The translations under genes and the position numbers were made by a program. Below are positions 61,645-64,000 of a DNA stretch of 64,000 nucleotides, piece after piece. This stretch comes from Bosea sp. 29B (GTDB lineage: Bacteria; Pseudomonadota; Alphaproteobacteria; Rhizobiales; Beijerinckiaceae), in the NCBI RefSeq assembly GCF_902506165.1, contig NZ_LR733817.1, positions 1,833,946-1,897,945 on the forward strand. Reading direction: 5' to 3'. Within the stretch, counting starts at the first letter, position 1, and every line of letters begins with the position of its first letter. A model generated the notes under the pieces. It was not told the origin of the DNA. It searched no databases and worked only from the letters and a program-made list of their open reading frames with translations.

Positions 61645-62579
61645 TGCTGCGTTTCCTCCTCATCCGGCTGTGCCGGGCTGCGCTGACGGTCGCGCTCGTC
61701 GTCACCTTCGCTTTCGTCGTGCTCAGGATGTCGGGCGACCCGGCGCTGATCATCATGAGCGTCGATGCGCCTCCCGAGGCCATCGCCGCCTTCCGCAAGG
61801 CCTGGGGCCTCGATGACCCGATCTGGCTGCAATATCTGCGCTATTTCTCCGCGATCGGCCAAGGCGAGCTCGGCCAGTCGATGCGCGATGGGCGCCCGGC
61901 GATGCAGCTTGTACTCGAGCGCATCCCTGCCACCCTGGCACTGACCTTGCCGGCGCTCGCCCTCAAGCTCGGCATCGGCATCCCCGCCGGCATCTATGCC
62001 GCGCTTCACCGCGACAGCCTGATGGATCGCATCGTGATGGTGACGGCGGTCGCCGGCTTCACCGTCCCCAGCTTCGTGCTCGGCCTCGTCCTGGTGCTGG
62101 TCTTCTCGGTCCAGCTCGGCTGGCTGCCTTCGGGCGGGCAGGAGAGCTGGCGCCACGCCATCCTGCCGGTGCTGACGCTCGGCATCGGCGGTGCCGCCGT
62201 GCTGGCGCGCTTCACGCGCAGCGCCATGCTCGAAGTGCTCGGCCAGTCCTATATCCGCACCGCCAGCGCCAAGGGCGTGCCCTGGCCCCGTGTCGTGCGC
62301 GGCCATGCCCTGCCCAACGCCGCCGTGCCGACGGTCACCGTCGTCGGCTTCATGGTCGGCAGCCTGATCGCCGGCGCGGTCGTGGTCGAGAGCGTGTTCT
62401 CCTGGCCCGGCGTCGGGCGGCTGCTCGTCGTCGCCGTGGCCAATCGCGATCTCGCCGTCGTGCAGTGCATCCTGCTGCTGGTCGCGATGACGATGGTCAG
62501 CGCCAATCTGATCGTCGATCTGCTCTACGGCCTGCTCGATCCGCGGCTGCGCAGCGGCGCCAAGGCCGGAGCGCACTGA
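61644..62579 (+). CDS. ABC transporter permease (DppB/OppB-like)
   Basis: A 311-residue inner-membrane permease. The N-terminal helix and the periplasmic segment WGLDDPIWLQYLRYFSAIGQGELGQS are of DppB type. VLGQSYIRTASAKGVPWPRVV is the EAA-like loop that contacts the ATPases. Six membrane segments are visible. It pairs with the DppC-like permease that begins one base after its stop. Confidence 0.95.
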   Translation: MLRFLLIRLCRAALTVALVVTFAFVVLRMSGDPALIIMSVDAPPEAIAAFRKAWGLDDPIWLQYLRYFSAIGQGELGQSMRDGRPAMQLVLERIPATLALTLPALALKLGIGIPAGIYAALHRDSLMDRIVMVTAVAGFTVPSFVLGLVLVLVFSVQLGWLPSGGQESWRHAILPVLTLGIGGAAVLARFTRSAMLEVLGQSYIRTASAKGVPWPRVVRGHALPNAAVPTVTVVGFMVGSLIAGAVVVESVFSWPGVGRLLVVAVANRDLAVVQCILLLVAMTMVSANLIVDLLYGLLDPRLRSGAKAGAH

Positions 62580-62580
62580 G

Positions 62581-63450
62581 ATGGCTGATGTCACCGTGAC
62601 CGCCGTCCCCGCTAGCGACGCGGCCAAGCCGAAACCGAAGCAGCGGATTCCGTTTCTCGTCTGGTGCGGGCTGGTCTGGATCGCCTTCATCATCATCGTC
62701 GCGCTCTTCGCCGACTGGCTGACGCCCTACCGGTTCACCGCCTACGACCTGCGCAACCGACTGGCCTTGCCCTTCCATCCGCTGCACTGGCTTGGCACGG
62801 ACGAACTCGGCCGCGACGTGCTCTCGCGCCTGATCATCTCGGTACGGATCTCGCTGCTGGTGGCGTTCGGCGCGACCATCATCTCGGCCGTGCTGGGGAC
62901 ATTGATGGGCTTTCTCGCCGCGCATTTCCGCGGGCTCGTCGAGCAGATCGTCCTGATGCTGGCGGATTTCCAGGCGGCGATGCCCTTCCTGATCCTGGCG
63001 CTGTCGGTGCTCGCCTTCTTCGGCAACGCGCTGCCGCTCTTCATCGGCCTGATGGGGCTCTATGGCTGGGAGCGCTATGCCCGGATCGCGCGCGGCCTCG
63101 CCATATCCGCCGGCGCACAGGGCTATGCCGGCGCGGTGCGCCAGATCGGCGCCTCGCCGGCTCGCGTCTATCTCAAGCACATCCTGCCCAACATCGCCTC
63201 GACGCTGATCGTCTCGATGACGCTGACCTTTCCGGAAGTGATCCTGCTCGAAAGCGGTCTGTCCTTCCTTGGCCTCGGCGTGCAGCCGCCGATGACGAGC
63301 CTCGGCAACATGGTCGGCTATGGCCGCGAATACCTGACCCGTGCCCCCTGGATCATGCTGGCTCCCGCCTGCACGATCGTGCTGACGACGCTCGCCGTCA
63401 GCCTCGTCGGCGACTGGCTGCGCGACAGGCTCGACCCCACATTGCGCTGA
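62581..63450 (+). CDS. ABC transporter permease (DppC/OppC-like)
   Basis: A 289-residue permease. The family signature LGTDELGRDVLSRLIISVRI is near residue 75, and GYAGAVRQIGASPARVYLKHILP is the ATPase-contact loop. The conserved DppC ending GDWLRDRLDPTLR is present. It is the last gene of the phosphonate-ester operon, which thus carries enzyme, receptor, two ATPases and two permeases. About 240 bases without recognisable genes follow before the tRNA-like fragment. Confidence 0.95.
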   Translation: MADVTVTAVPASDAAKPKPKQRIPFLVWCGLVWIAFIIIVALFADWLTPYRFTAYDLRNRLALPFHPLHWLGTDELGRDVLSRLIISVRISLLVAFGATIISAVLGTLMGFLAAHFRGLVEQIVLMLADFQAAMPFLILALSVLAFFGNALPLFIGLMGLYGWERYARIARGLAISAGAQGYAGAVRQIGASPARVYLKHILPNIASTLIVSMTLTFPEVILLESGLSFLGLGVQPPMTSLGNMVGYGREYLTRAPWIMLAPACTIVLTTLAVSLVGDWLRDRLDPTLR

Positions 63451-63690
63451 ATGGATAATTCGCCTGCCGTCATGATCGAGCCTTCAGCCTGCTGGTCTTA
63501 ACCAGAGCGCCGGAAACGTGACATTCGCTAATTCGGGTATGCGCCAGTTTCAGCCTAGCCGTCGGCGTCCCCGAAACCGGGCGCTCCCGATGTCCGGAAT
63601 GGGTGAGGAGCGGTCAGCGAGGGGATCGGCTCGCGCACGCGGCATAGTGGGAAGTCACAGTCTCCCGGCTGCGCCCTTATGATGTGCGCA

Positions 63691-63730
63691 TGGTTGCAAG
63701 GGGCGGGACCCCAGATTTGAACCTGCGATG
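63691..63730 (-). other. tRNA 3'-half-like fragment
   Basis: TGGTTGC at the start of the interval and CCAGATTTGAAC within it repeat the 3' end and T-loop of the initiator tRNA lying 134 bases to the right. A divergent seven- to eight-base insertion separates the two. No anticodon arm or 5' half can be found, so it is a broken tRNA copy or an old attachment scar. Confidence 0.45.
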
Positions 63731-63772
63731 CTAAGTATTTGATTTTGTTGGCGTGGGATATTCTGGCCAAAA

Positions 63773-63805
63773 CAAAACCCCGCCGCGGTTTGCGACGGGG
63801 TTTTT
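63773..63805. terminator. Intrinsic terminator downstream of tRNA-fMet
   Basis: On the minus strand, AAAAACCCCGTCGC and GCGGCGGGGTTTTG form a strong stem with an AAACC loop, 20 bases beyond the tRNA 3' end. The 33-base block is identical to 44,454-44,486. Confidence 0.85.
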
Positions 63806-63824
63806 GGTATTTGTTTTGGTATAT

Positions 63825-63901
<77 letters not shown>

Positions 63902-63922
63902 GTAAGATTTTTAAACGGCAAC

Positions 63923-63956
63923 GCGGCGCTGGGTGCTTTTAGGCACCTGGCGCCGC
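63923..63956. repeat. Strong hairpin upstream of tRNA-fMet
   Basis: GCGGCGCTGGGTGC (63,923-63,936) pairs with GCACCTGGCGCCGC (63,943-63,956) with two wobble positions and a TTTTAG loop. It lies 22 bases before the tRNA 5' end. It may terminate a gene to the right of the window; no T-tract adjoins it. Confidence 0.5.
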
Positions 63957-64000
63957 GCGCTGTTAGTCATGTGATGAGGGATATCCTTGACAGGCCCGGC

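Noticed and set aside
44364..63824. Intact integrase, transposase or insertion sequence ends for the proposed island
   Set aside because: None of the frames resembles a tyrosine or serine recombinase or a DDE transposase, and no paired terminal repeats with target duplications were found. The island idea therefore rests only on the duplicated tRNA end and terminator.

Overview
The window is GC-rich, densely packed alphaproteobacterial chromosome. Several features point to Hyphomicrobiales (Rhizobiales), plausibly a Bosea-like lineage: a succinate dehydrogenase assembly factor (DUF1674) beside cfa, an htpX-rsmB-heparinase-purH block, a phosphonate monoester hydrolase that reads very like the Rhizobium enzyme, and intergenic palindromes of rhizobial type. 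The genus is an inference from style and content; no rRNA or marker tree is available.

Layout. (1) About 1-13,500 is a sugar/sugar-acid catabolic cluster: sugar phosphate isomerase (cut by the left edge), two Gfo/Idh/MocA oxidoreductases, an SDR, an SMP-30 lactonase, a CUT1-type sugar importer without an ATPase gene, an IlvD/Edd dehydratase, a LacI regulator, a mandelate-racemase-family enolase enzyme and an HpcH/HpaI aldolase. Together they fit an oxidative dehydrogenase-lactonase-dehydratase-aldolase route. (2) 13,600-15,400 holds an MFS permease and a TetR regulator. (3) 15,690-21,210 is a complete urease locus split into two divergent arms, ureDABC (minus) and ureEGF (plus). (4) 21,200-43,750 is mostly chromosomal core: an amino-acid binding protein, two L,D-transpeptidases, YggS, a 5'-nucleotidase, ferrochelatase, a hydrolase/MarR pair, an SPFH/NfeD pair, cfa, sdhAF4, htpX, rsmB, purH, LtrA and YbaK. 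REP-like palindromes sit between genes.

(5) 43,900-63,900 looks accessory. It opens with an XRE regulator and a gene-poor, degenerate stretch (44.4-45.7 kb). At its left end is a copy of the terminator plus the 3' end of the tRNA-fMet that lies intact at the right end (63,825-63,901), as expected of an island scar. Inside are two convergent operons: RidA | cupin-Bug-NitT/TauT ABC-FMN reductase-ACMSD-like amidohydrolase on the plus strand, and cupin-Ldh-RidA-FAH on the minus strand, followed by a GntR regulator. Three promoters there carry related copies of a 20-bp imperfect palindrome, which suggests a regulon. Next come a fragment of dnaE2 and a phosphonate monoester hydrolase operon with its own Opp/Dpp-type importer.

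The most interesting candidate system is the co-regulated convergent operon pair at 45.7-55.6 kb. Its enzymes (two small cupins, two RidA proteins, an ACMSD-family amidohydrolase and an FAH-family enzyme) recall lower steps of 2-aminomuconate-type catabolism, linked to dedicated uptake. Substrate and pathway are inferences. No CRISPR array, intact transposase, integrase or rRNA was seen.
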